Below, piece after piece: positions 7,285-15,800 of a DNA stretch of 17,073 nt; the first letter of the stretch is position 1, and the number at the start of each line of letters is the position of its first letter. Under the pieces are notes generated by a model. That model made no database searches. It had not been told where the DNA came from and saw only the letters and a program-made list of their open reading frames with translations. Source of the DNA: Chloroflexota bacterium. GTDB lineage: Bacteria > Chloroflexota > Anaerolineae > Promineifilales > Promineifilaceae. The translations under genes and the position numbers were made by a program. The DNA lies in the NCBI GenBank assembly GCA_008501785.1, contig QQUD01000750.1, positions 1 to 17,073 on the forward strand. Reading direction: 5' to 3'.

Positions 7285-9348
7285 ATGACAACCGTGACGC
7301 AAATTGGTCGATACGAACGATTTGAGGAAATTGGGCGGGGTGGCATGGGGACCGTTTTTCGTGCTCGTGACACGCTCTTGCAGCGAGAAGTGGCGTTGAA
7401 GCTGCTGCCTGCGTATCTTAGCCAGGATGAAACGTTTAGCCAGCGTTTTCAGCGTGAAGCGCAGGTGATTGCGCAGTTGGAACACGCGCATATTGTGCCG
7501 GTGTATGATGTGGGTGAGTATGAAAAACGGCCGTTTCTCGTCATGCGTCTCTTAAAAGGCGGCACACTGCGCCAGCGGCTGGCGGCAGGCAGTCTGACAC
7601 CGCTTGACCTGGCCAATATTTTGCAACAAATAGCGCTTGCATTAGACGCTGCGCATAGTCGTGGTGTGATCCATCGCGACATCAAGCCCAGCAATATCCT
7701 CTTTGATGAGCAGGGAACGACATTTGTGGCTGATTTCGGCGTTGCCAAAGTGTTAGATGCCACTATCCAATTAACAGGAAGCGGTGTCGTGGGCACGCCC
7801 GTTTACATGAGTCCAGAACATTTTAGCGGCAAAACGCTTGACGGGCGCAGCGATCAATACAGCCTCGCCGTGGTCATTTACGAAGCATTGACAGGTGAAG
7901 TGCCATTTACCGGAAAAACAATTCATCAATTGATTTATCAACATCTTGAAGGTGTGCCTCGAGCTGCCCATGAGATAAACCCAAACCTGCCTTACCCTCT
8001 TTCGCAGGTATTGTCTCGCGCCTTAGAAAAGCAGACAACCGATCGTTTCTCGACGATTGGTGATTTTTCACAAGCAGTGACGCAAACTTTGAGCACACCT
8101 TCATCACTAAGAACGACACCGGATGTTGTCCGAGAAGATAAGCGTCCAATGTCTTCCCCACTGCCACCGGCAAAAAGCTCAGAGGGGGAAAGTAAAACGA
8201 CGCAGGCGCAAAAATTGCAGCAATTTTACGGACAAGGCTTGCAAGCATTTGCAGCCAAAGAGTGGGAAACCGCCAAAGATGCTTTTGCTAAAGTGTTGGA
8301 GATAGAACCCAATCATCCCAAGGCACGCAGCCGCCATCAGGAAGCGGTGAACCGGCTGGGAAAACGACCACAAAACGCTGCTCGGGCTGCTGTTTTGCCT
8401 GGACGTAAGCCGCGCCAGTCAGCAAAAACAATCAATCCGATTAAAATCGTAACCGGCGCTGGTGGGCAGTCAACCGCAAAGCGCCGATACTGGGTTTGGC
8501 TGGCGATGGCGGCAATTTTGGTCGTGCTTGGCAGTTGGGCGTTTATTTCAAATGCTGACTCGTCACCAACGGTAGTCTTTGTCACCAGAGACGTAACCGC
8601 TACACCTCCATCAACGATGTCTGCCGCAACTGTTTCAGTGGATGAGGCTAATACGGGTGCCAATATCACACCTTCTCCTCGGGCGGAACTGGTGCCTGAA
8701 GCGGTGCTTGAGGAACTGGTGGGGCCAACACAGTTTGCGCTGACAGATGGCACACGGTTGGATTTGGGTGCAGACACGATTATCCAGGTGCTGACAAAAG
8801 CTGGGGAGAATGGGGAAACGGCCGTTCAACTCTTGCTAGAACAAGGCGTTCTGGTTGTGCAAACAACAGGTACCCCTGTGATTGTGGCAAATCCGTATGG
8901 GGCACAAGCAGAAATCACCAATGGCTTGCTCGGCGTTCACAATGACACAGAGGCATTTCGCTTTAGCACAGTTTGTTTGCTGGGCAGCAATTGTCGCCTG
9001 GTAGGTGATTTGGAGGGCGTTGTCGGCCTGTCCGAAGGGCAAGAAAGCTTTGTCGGTGGCAGTGGCAAACCAGAAGCACCAGGGAACGCGGATTACGCCA
9101 TTTACTATGCCATTGCATCTGACGTGGTGCCTGCGCCAACCGCCACCCCAACCCCAACCGCCACATTCACACCAACACCAACCCCAACCTATACACCAAC
9201 CCGAATTCCACCAACATTCACACCAGTAATACCTACAGAAACACCCAATCAATCTGCAAGCAATAGCAAGGGAAATAACAGTGGCTCAAATGGTGGAAGC
9301 TCGAGCGGAGGTGGTAGTAGTTATCCTCCACCGTCAGATGATGATTGA
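7285..9348 (+). CDS. Membrane Ser/Thr kinase with FecR-like exterior (canonical RD type)
   Basis: A 687-residue PknB-family kinase. It has glycine loop GRGGMG (17-22), catalytic Lys39 in VALKLL, HRD at 130-132 with IKPSN, DFG at 150-152 and GTPVYMSPE. Residues about 312-352 contain a TPR-like helical pair (QGLQAFAAKEWETAKDAFAK). One membrane helix lies at about 403-421. The outside carries a FecR-like domain (about 471-615) with a CLLGSNC cysteine pair, a Thr-Pro stalk, and a Ser/Gly/Asn tail ending in PPPSDDD. The exterior is nearly the same as that of the phosphatase at 3860, so kinase and phosphatase probably sense the same thing (inference). The ATG at 7285 has poor ribosome-site spacing; GTG at 7294, eight bases after AGGA, may be the true start. 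Eighteen bases separate it from the next kinase, suggesting cotranscription. Confidence 0.93.
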   Translation: MTTVTQIGRYERFEEIGRGGMGTVFRARDTLLQREVALKLLPAYLSQDETFSQRFQREAQVIAQLEHAHIVPVYDVGEYEKRPFLVMRLLKGGTLRQRLAAGSLTPLDLANILQQIALALDAAHSRGVIHRDIKPSNILFDEQGTTFVADFGVAKVLDATIQLTGSGVVGTPVYMSPEHFSGKTLDGRSDQYSLAVVIYEALTGEVPFTGKTIHQLIYQHLEGVPRAAHEINPNLPYPLSQVLSRALEKQTTDRFSTIGDFSQAVTQTLSTPSSLRTTPDVVREDKRPMSSPLPPAKSSEGESKTTQAQKLQQFYGQGLQAFAAKEWETAKDAFAKVLEIEPNHPKARSRHQEAVNRLGKRPQNAARAAVLPGRKPRQSAKTINPIKIVTGAGGQSTAKRRYWVWLAMAAILVVLGSWAFISNADSSPTVVFVTRDVTATPPSTMSAATVSVDEANTGANITPSPRAELVPEAVLEELVGPTQFALTDGTRLDLGADTIIQVLTKAGENGETAVQLLLEQGVLVVQTTGTPVIVANPYGAQAEITNGLLGVHNDTEAFRFSTVCLLGSNCRLVGDLEGVVGLSEGQESFVGGSGKPEAPGNADYAIYYAIASDVVPAPTATPTPTATFTPTPTPTYTPTRIPPTFTPVIPTETPNQSASNSKGNNSGSNGGSSSGGGSSYPPPSDDD
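8659..9215 (+). repeat. Duplicated FecR-like/Thr-Pro segment, copy 2
   Basis: Partner of 4880-5436, ungapped at offset 3779. Outside this block the two genes encode unrelated enzymes (kinase and phosphatase), so the similarity starts and ends within the coding sequence. Confidence 0.85.
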
Positions 9349-9366
9349 TTTTGAAAGGATTTAAAC

Positions 9367-11670
9367 ATGATTGAAACAAAAAGCTATCAACTTCAAGAAG
9401 AAATTGGCAGAGGGGGCATGGGTATTGTGTATCGCGTCTGGGATGCAGAACAGTCGCGTACAATTGCAATGAAAGTCTTGTCCCCTGATTTAAGCCAGGA
9501 TCAGAACCTGCGTGTGCTCTTGGGGCAGCAGGTGCGCTTGTTGGGTAAATTGCATCATCCCCATATCTTGCCTATTGACAGTGCTGGGCAGAACGAAGAA
9601 GGTAATATTTTCCTGGTGATGCCGTTTGCGTCAGGGGGCACACTGCGCGAAAAATTGCATGCTGGTTCGTTTAACCTCGGTCAACTCCTGGAGGCGATGC
9701 ACCAGGTGGCGCAGGCTTTAGATGCAGCTCATCAAAACCGGCTGTTTCATGGCGATTTAAAACCAACCAATATTTTGTTTGACGATCAGGGGAAGGCTCT
9801 GGTTGCTGATTTTGGATTGGCGCAGGTGCCAAATGGCAAAGCGATTTCGGGTACGCCTGGTTATAGCAGTCCAGAAGCGGTTGCGGGTGAGGGGGGAAAC
9901 GGCCGTTCTGACCAATACAGTCTGGCTGCCATCATCTACGAAGCCCTTTCCGGCCATCTCCCCACAAATGAACTCGACCCCACCCAAGAACCCCCACCGG
10001 TTAACGAGCGGAACAAAGATGTTTCGTTTATTTTGGCAGCATTATTAGAACAGGCATTATCAAGAAACCCAGAGGAACGGTTTTGGACGGTAACTGATTT
10101 TATTGAATCTTTGCAAGCCGCAGCCAGTAATTTAGAGATGCCATTGCCATCAGCCAAACGAGATGAAGCAAAAACACCCATTCCCACTTCAGTTGCCGAT
10201 AAATCAGATCACTCTGCAGAAACAGCAGCAAAACTGAGCGAGACATATGAAATTGGCATGCAGGCGATGCGTGCCGAAGATTGGGCAGCGGCGATAGATG
10301 CCTTCAGAGAAGTAGAAGAGATAGATCGCCACTATCGCAGTGTGACGATTTTGCGACGCACTTGTGAACGCAGCCACAATAATATGAAAATTGCGTCACA
10401 GGCCAAAGCGCAGCCAGTCACACCTGCACCAGTCCCACAGCAAACCAAAATCGAGCAAACAAAACAAAGTATTGTTGAAGGTGCTGGGGGCGAAACGTCG
10501 CTTACCCCGACTCCTCGAAGCATATCTTACCGAAAGTTTCTCATTCCGGTTGTTTTGCTATTGGGGTTAGCCATCGCATTTTTTGCGTGGCAGCAAACTC
10601 GGCAGTCTGCGGCGGTTGCGGGGCAGGAGACGCCGGAATCGATGGAGATAACGGCCAGCAACGCCATCCAAATTTTAACAACAGAGTCAAATGCCATTTG
10701 GCGCACAAATGAGTTCGATGCAATGATTACGAACGATTTTTTAGTAACCTTGCCTCAGAATGCAGAAGTGCTGTCACTTGATGTATTTGCCCAGCCCGTG
10801 GAGTTTTCCCTTCCAGATGGAACCAGAATCATTGCAGAGGTTAACACGGATTTGTATTTCAATAGCTTTGCCGGTTGGCAAGACTCTGAAGAAACGAGCA
10901 TCGTTCTTGAAAGCGGGAAACTAATCGCAATATCCCCAACCAACGTTTCTATAGAAAACCCATTTGGTTCATCTGTCATGATCGAAGATGGTATTGCTGG
11001 CACTTCCTTTTCAGATGAGGAATTTAGATTTGATGTCGATTGTCTTGAGGGCTTATGCACGGTATATGGAGATTTAGATGGGGAGACAATACTTGAATCA
11101 GGTGAGCATGTCTTTGTGGGTGGTTCCGGAAGTCCAAGTGACAAGAGCCTTGCACGTTACGATATATATGCAAGCTTGCCAGAAAATATCGACTTGCCTA
11201 CTCCTACCCCAACCATACACATTACAGAAACACCAACACCAATCCCCCCAACATTAACGGCCACATCTACACCAACAAAAAAATACACACCAACACCAAC
11301 TGCGACTCCCACAGAAACACCAACACCAACCCCGCAATATATTGCCAGAGCTGCACCGCAAATAACAATTTTTAAATGCAGCCAGCCCGGGCAATTTACC
11401 CCTGGCCAGACAATCCCCTTCCAGTGGACATGGTCAGGCAAATTGTATAACGGAGAATATCTTGAGATACGTATTGGTCTACAGGGTAGCTCCAAGCTCG
11501 ATAGTATGGGGGTTGTGCCCAGCGAGTCTAACGTCACTTGGATGATAGACACATCCCAATTCTATCAAACAACCGCATATGACTATCATTGGGAAATTGT
11601 GCATATGGCTAAAAACAGAAGGACTGTATTAGCTCGTTCAGTGCGTGGCTGCTTACACATAAAGCCATAA
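9367..11670 (+). CDS. Membrane Ser/Thr kinase with divergent FecR-like domain and extra C-terminal domain
   Basis: A 767-residue kinase preceded by AAAGGA (9354-9359). It has glycine loop GRGGMG (14-19), Lys36 in IAMKVL, HGD at 128-130 with LKPTN, DFG at 148-150, and a short activation loop before SGTPGYSSPE. HGD marks it as non-RD. A TPR-like segment lies at about 294-336 and a membrane helix at about 391-411. The exterior has a FecR-like domain (about 477-600; SLPDGTRI, ENPFGSSVMIEDGI, CLEGLC), a Thr-Pro stalk (about 608-660) and a terminal beta-rich domain of about 105 residues with W-rich strands (PFQWTWSG, YDYHWEIVH) and one Cys near each end. Same architecture as the preceding kinase, but far more diverged. 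The cytoplasmic kinase/TM/exterior layout recalls EssB/YukC of type VII systems, though those are pseudokinases and this one keeps its catalytic residues. Confidence 0.92.
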   Translation: MIETKSYQLQEEIGRGGMGIVYRVWDAEQSRTIAMKVLSPDLSQDQNLRVLLGQQVRLLGKLHHPHILPIDSAGQNEEGNIFLVMPFASGGTLREKLHAGSFNLGQLLEAMHQVAQALDAAHQNRLFHGDLKPTNILFDDQGKALVADFGLAQVPNGKAISGTPGYSSPEAVAGEGGNGRSDQYSLAAIIYEALSGHLPTNELDPTQEPPPVNERNKDVSFILAALLEQALSRNPEERFWTVTDFIESLQAAASNLEMPLPSAKRDEAKTPIPTSVADKSDHSAETAAKLSETYEIGMQAMRAEDWAAAIDAFREVEEIDRHYRSVTILRRTCERSHNNMKIASQAKAQPVTPAPVPQQTKIEQTKQSIVEGAGGETSLTPTPRSISYRKFLIPVVLLLGLAIAFFAWQQTRQSAAVAGQETPESMEITASNAIQILTTESNAIWRTNEFDAMITNDFLVTLPQNAEVLSLDVFAQPVEFSLPDGTRIIAEVNTDLYFNSFAGWQDSEETSIVLESGKLIAISPTNVSIENPFGSSVMIEDGIAGTSFSDEEFRFDVDCLEGLCTVYGDLDGETILESGEHVFVGGSGSPSDKSLARYDIYASLPENIDLPTPTPTIHITETPTPIPPTLTATSTPTKKYTPTPTATPTETPTPTPQYIARAAPQITIFKCSQPGQFTPGQTIPFQWTWSGKLYNGEYLEIRIGLQGSSKLDSMGVVPSESNVTWMIDTSQFYQTTAYDYHWEIVHMAKNRRTVLARSVRGCLHIKP
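11196..11340 (+). repeat. Thr-Pro stalk-coding low-complexity repeat
   Basis: Imperfect ACACCAACA-type units encode TPTPT runs linking the FecR-like domain to the terminal domain. Similar stalk DNA lies at about 5353-5470 and 9132-9240 in the neighbouring genes. Such stalks are common in exported Chloroflexota proteins. Confidence 0.75.
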
Positions 11671-11672
11671 AG

Positions 11673-11719
11673 CATCAATCGTTTAGCAGATAGTACTTTG
11701 ACAAATATAAAAATTGATG
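11673..11719. terminator. Weak inverted repeat between convergent genes
   Basis: CATCAAT (11673-11679) and ATTGATG (11713-11719) are reverse complements in the 59-bp gap between two converging genes, where a bidirectional terminator is expected. The stem is short, AT-rich and has a 33-base loop, so this is only a candidate. Confidence 0.2.
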
Positions 11720-11729
11720 AATTTCGGTT

Positions 11730-12332
11730 TTATTGGGCCTGGTGAAATGTTAATACTGGGCCATCAACACCGAACTGAATGACACTGCCAGGGCGTAAGC
11801 GAACATTTTCGCCAGGTTTCAGCGTGTAGCCATCAACAATTGTACCGTTGGCACTGCGTTCGTCTTTTATCCAATAGCCATCGCTGCGTCGTAATAGATT
11901 GGCATGTGTTCGCGAAACCGCATCGCTACCGGGCAGCATGTGCAAACGAATTGGATGTTGCGGTAAACGGCCAATCAACATGGCTCGACTGCGACAAGCA
12001 AAAATTCGGCCTGTTTCCCGGCATTGTAAATAAGTGCCTTTTTCACGGGCATGGCCAGGGTTAGGTAATGGGTTTTGTTGGGCGGCTGTTAGCTCTAGCA
12101 CATCTCCGTTCACCACACCCGCTTGGGCCAATGTTTCATTAGGACGAACAACTGTTTTCGAATTAACAACATAAACCGTGACCGAAGCGTGTTCTTTCAG
12201 AGACGAGACAATCTCCTTTTCGGTCAATTTTTCAGCCAGAATTGGACCCAGCATATAAAGAGGGACAGTAATTGGCAATTCAAGATCTATTTCGTTTTGT
12301 TGTTCACGTAGGGTAATGACGACTGTATCCAT
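11730..12332 (-). CDS. Ubiquitin-like (YukD/EsaB-type) and FHA fusion protein
   Basis: A 200-residue soluble protein with AAGGA eight bases before its ATG. Residues 1-83 have the ubiquitin-like pattern of YukD/EsaB and of the EccD N-terminus: VVITLREQQNEIDLELP, a helix containing LAEKLTEKEIV, a TVYVVNSKTVV strand, and LAQAGVVNGDVLEL. After a Pro-rich linker comes an FHA domain (about 100-200) with GR at 121-122, SRTH at 140-143 and NGT at 162-164, so phosphothreonine binding is expected. YukD-like proteins are accessory parts of type VII secretion. Here the domain is joined to the phosphopeptide reader that staphylococcal EssC carries on its own N-terminus. It is divergent from the WXG100 gene and shares a 136-bp promoter region with it. 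Links to the local kinases are inferred. Confidence 0.85.
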   Translation of the reverse strand: MDTVVITLREQQNEIDLELPITVPLYMLGPILAEKLTEKEIVSSLKEHASVTVYVVNSKTVVRPNETLAQAGVVNGDVLELTAAQQNPLPNPGHAREKGTYLQCRETGRIFACRSRAMLIGRLPQHPIRLHMLPGSDAVSRTHANLLRRSDGYWIKDERSANGTIVDGYTLKPGENVRLRPGSVIQFGVDGPVLTFHQAQ

Positions 12333-12468
12333 GAGGTAGATCCTTTTTTAAAACGGGTATTGCAGTTTACAACTGTTTATTAATTTTATCAACCTTATTG
12401 GTGAACCAGTGTAAATGAACGAACTGTTTTCACCGATACCTATCAATCAAAAAGGAAAATTTAACAGT
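12333..12468. promoter_or_regulatory. Divergent promoter region with dyad symmetry
   Basis: This region separates the minus-strand Ubl-FHA gene from the WXG100 gene. CAGTT-TAC-AACTG (12363-12375) is a dyad that could bind a regulator, and TGGT-GA-ACCA (12399-12408) is a smaller one. TTGCAG (12360-12365) with TTTTAT (12384-12389), spaced 18, is a weak sigma-70-like candidate for the rightward genes. AAAGGA (12451-12456) precedes the WXG100 start. Confidence 0.35.
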
Positions 12469-12747
12469 ATGGCAACTTTACATTTTGATACCGATGCTGG
12501 GCGGATGACTGCCCAAACAATCACCACTAGTAAAGGTAATATTGAAACAGAACTTAACAACTTGCGTAACCGTATGAACAGTATGGTGGGCGCAGAGTGG
12601 ATTGCTCCTGCTGCCAATCAGTTCCAGGGAGAGTTTGAGAATTGGGCCAATCAGCTCGTACAAACTTTGCAAGCATTGGAAACTCTCAGAACCAGACTTG
12701 ATCAAGAGATTTCTGAATGGGAAGCTGCGGCACAAAACGTAGCATAA
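12469..12747 (+). CDS. WXG100-family protein (EsxA/EsxB-like secretion substrate)
   Basis: A 92-residue, nearly all-helical protein with the WXG100 pattern: helix one (about 10-40), a turn GAEWIAPAANQFQGEF with Trp44, and helix two (about 48-90). Length and Trp position are typical. The third motif residue is Ala46 rather than Gly, a known kind of variation. These proteins form four-helix dimers and are exported by type VII systems. No clear YxxxD/E tail is seen; the end is ISEWEAAAQNVA. The ATG at 12469 is chosen because it gives normal family length and follows AAAGGA, though at 12 bases. An in-frame ATG at 12415 would add 18 residues but lacks a ribosome site. The ATPase gene follows 88 bp downstream on the same strand, the classical pairing. 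Confidence 0.88.
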   Translation: MATLHFDTDAGRMTAQTITTSKGNIETELNNLRNRMNSMVGAEWIAPAANQFQGEFENWANQLVQTLQALETLRTRLDQEISEWEAAAQNVA

Positions 12748-12755
12748 CCGTAATA

Positions 12756-12791
12756 CCAGGAGCAGGTGACCGAGTGTTATCCTGCTCCTGG
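12756..12791 (+). promoter_or_regulatory. 11-bp GC-rich hairpin between WXG100 and ATPase genes
   Basis: CCAGGAGCAGG (12756-12766) and CCTGCTCCTGG (12781-12791) pair perfectly around a 14-base loop, starting eight bases after the WXG100 stop. No T-run follows. The hairpin may shield the upstream mRNA end or partly stop transcription, so that more of the small substrate than of the ATPase is made (inference). Confidence 0.65.
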
Positions 12792-12835
12792 CTGCAATAC
12801 CATTTGAGGTTATTGACGAACAAGGATAAACATAA

Positions 12836-15800
12836 ATGGCTTCAATTTCACCTTCCACCAAAAGCAAATATGTGATTCAACGGCATGCGAGAGCCCGTGA
12901 GCCACTGCCAACAGACACTGTCAAAATTGGCCGACCACCACAACTACCACCCGCGCCAATGAAGCCCAATATCCTTACCATGCTGCCCACAATTGTGATG
13001 GCTTTAAGTACTGGTGCAATCTCTTTCTTTATCAATAGTGGCAGTAGTATGGGTTCACGTTCGTTGTTAACCGTAGTTCCCATGCTTTTGATGGGTGTCA
13101 TGATGATGAGCATCCAAATGTGGGTTCATCGCTCCAACGTGAAAAAGCATAAAGCACAGGTCGTTGAATTGCAGGCTGCTTATCAAAGAGAATTGCAAGG
13201 GGTGCGGGATCGGTTGGAATCACTCGCTCAAAAACAGCAGCGCATTTTGTACCAAGAAAACCCGCCTATCGTCCAATTGCTGAATCGTGTGCAACGGCGC
13301 GACAAAAGTTTATGGGAACGGCAACCTAATGACAATGATTTTTTAAATTTACGTTTAGGGATTGGGCGGCTGCCACTTTCAGCCACTGTTAGAGTGCCAG
13401 AACAGGAAGGTGAGAATCCGAGTTTTCTGCCTGCGCAGCAATTGGCTGCCGAGTTTGAGACCGTAGGCCAATTGCCTATTACCACAAACCTTAACTGGTT
13501 AGGCAGCGTGGGAATCCGAAGTCAGCGACCTAGTGAAGCACTCTATCTCGCTTTTACAATGGTAGCCAATATCGTTTCTCATCACAGTCCAGATGAAGTA
13601 TGCCTGTATCTAATCAGCCACCGGCATGACGCAGCAGAACGTTGGGGGTGGCTGCGCTGGCTGCCTCATACCAATGCGTTACGTGGTGGGCAGGATGGGA
13701 TAGTGCGTCTTTCATTCTCTCCAGGTCATACGGACGAAGAGGTTTTGTTAGAAGTATCACAATTGTTACGCGCACGTGATGATGATAGGAAACGGTCGCG
13801 TCGCCTTGAGCGACATATGGTTGTTATTTTTGATGAAACACCTTCGCTGCAGGGTCACGGAATAATGGGGTTGTTATTAGGACATGATCCCAATAAAGAG
13901 AAAGAAAATCTTCTCAATGCGAGCGCTATTTTTGTGCAAAATCCAGTTCCCCCTCAAGTGAACGCCATGATTGAATTGCAGGGGAGTACGCTTTCATATC
14001 GGGAAACATGGGTTAAAGATGCCAATCAGGTCTCTCATCAAGGCACGGCCGAATTGAGCACCCCCAAACAAGTCGAATCTTTGGCCCGCAGCATGGCACC
14101 ACTACGTACCGAAGCTAGTTACAATGCTGCGGGTGGTATTTTGCCCAGCAGCGTGCGCTTAGTAGAGTTGGTTGGTGCCACCCAACCGAATGAAGTGAAT
14201 TTGGGGCAGCTTTATAGCAAGATTTATGATCCTAAAAAAGTCATGGCCTTTCCTGTTGGCTTAAACGTTGATTTAAAGCCACAAACAGTTATTTTGCGAG
14301 AGGCTGGGCAAGGGGGGCATGGCTCTCATGCGATGCTTGCTGGTATGACAGGTACTGGTAAAAGTGTCATGCTCCAAGCAATTGTCTTGAGCTTGGCCTC
14401 GACAAATTCCCCTGCTCATTTAAATTTTGTGCTGGCTGATTTTAAGGGTGGCGCGTCGGAATTAGCAAAATTGCAAGGATTGCCACACCTGGCTGGTTTT
14501 GTTACTGACTTGAACTTAGCAATGGTAGAACGTTTCCGAATCTCATTAGAGAGTGAGGTGCGTCGCAGAAAAGAGCTTTTTGACACGGCTAAAGAGAATT
14601 TAGGACAGCCGGTAGCCAATATTAGAACTTACAATAAGTTGCGTCCAGATCACCCCTTACCTCATCTTGTGGTTTTATTAGACGAGTTTGCGTTTGGATT
14701 GAACATTAATCCGAATTTTCGAGGGACAATAGATACGATTGCCGCACAGGGGCGGGCGCTTGGGATTCATTTGATTTTAAGCACACAGCGAGCTGCAGAC
14801 TTTGACAATAAGATTCGGCCAAATATTGATATTCGTATGAGTTTGCGCGTGGCCAGTCGGGAAGATAGCAAAACGATGTTCAACCGGGATGAAGCGTATA
14901 GTCGTTTGCAGCGGCCTGGTCAAGCATATGTGCAGGTGGGAGATAACGAAGTTTTTGAAATGTTTCAGGCGGCGCGGGCCGATGTGCCCTACCAACCTGA
15001 TGGGACGGCAAATCTGAATTTGGTGGAAGATTTTTCGATTTATCAAGTGCTGCCAGATGGCCGTCGAGACAATGAGCCAATTTATGAACACAATCCTGCA
15101 GCTGAATCAGAGGTTGTCAAAGAACCTGAAGTCGAAATGGTATCGGAAGCCGAAGTGTTGGTGCAACACATTAAAGAATATTGTACTGTTGGCGATTATC
15201 CACCGGTACGGCAAATCGCTTTGCCGCCATTGCCTCCAGCGGGAGAGCTGGATTTACTCTCTTTGTTGACAAATGAGTCGGTTTACAGCCGTTGGCATGG
15301 AAATGGTTGGTCAAAGGAAACGCGCAGCGGCACATATCGCTTGCGGCTCCCACTGGGAATGTTGGATTTACCAGCTCAGCAGGCCCAGCATCCTTACCTT
15401 GTTGATTTTAAACAAGGGGATGGCAATCTTATGGTTGTGGGACCAACAGGGTCTGGCAAGTCATTGTTTTTGCGCAGCCTCATATTTGGCTTGGCGTTTA
15501 CTCATACGCCAGCAGAATTGAATTTCTATATCCTCAGCCGTGGCCCAGCATTAGCTTTTTTTGAGGCGCTTCCTCACTGTCAGGGAAATGTCATTCGACC
15601 GACAGAAGATGAGCGGCAAAGCCGATTATTTACTTCTCTGGAGGCGGAAATTAACCGACGTCGATCATTGATGCGTGATGCTGATGTGGATAGCGTGATG
15701 GTGCTGCGTCAGGAACGACCGGATTTGGTATTACCGGCCATTTTTGTGGTTATTGAAGATTATGCCAGTTTTCGTGCGAATCATGAAATGACACAACCGG

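Noticed and set aside
7046..7291. 81-codon minus-strand frame containing IPACAGMT
   Set aside because: This peptide is the common spurious translation of the dispersed GTCATTCCCGC repeat; the frame also crosses a palindrome and has no domain.
12415..12468. N-terminal extension of the WXG100 protein from ATG 12415
   Set aside because: No ribosome site before 12415, and the extension would exceed the usual family length.
12478..12867. 129-codon minus-strand frame over the WXG100 gene
   Set aside because: Fully opposite the WXG100 gene and the intergenic hairpin; Cys/Ser-rich with no recognisable domain.
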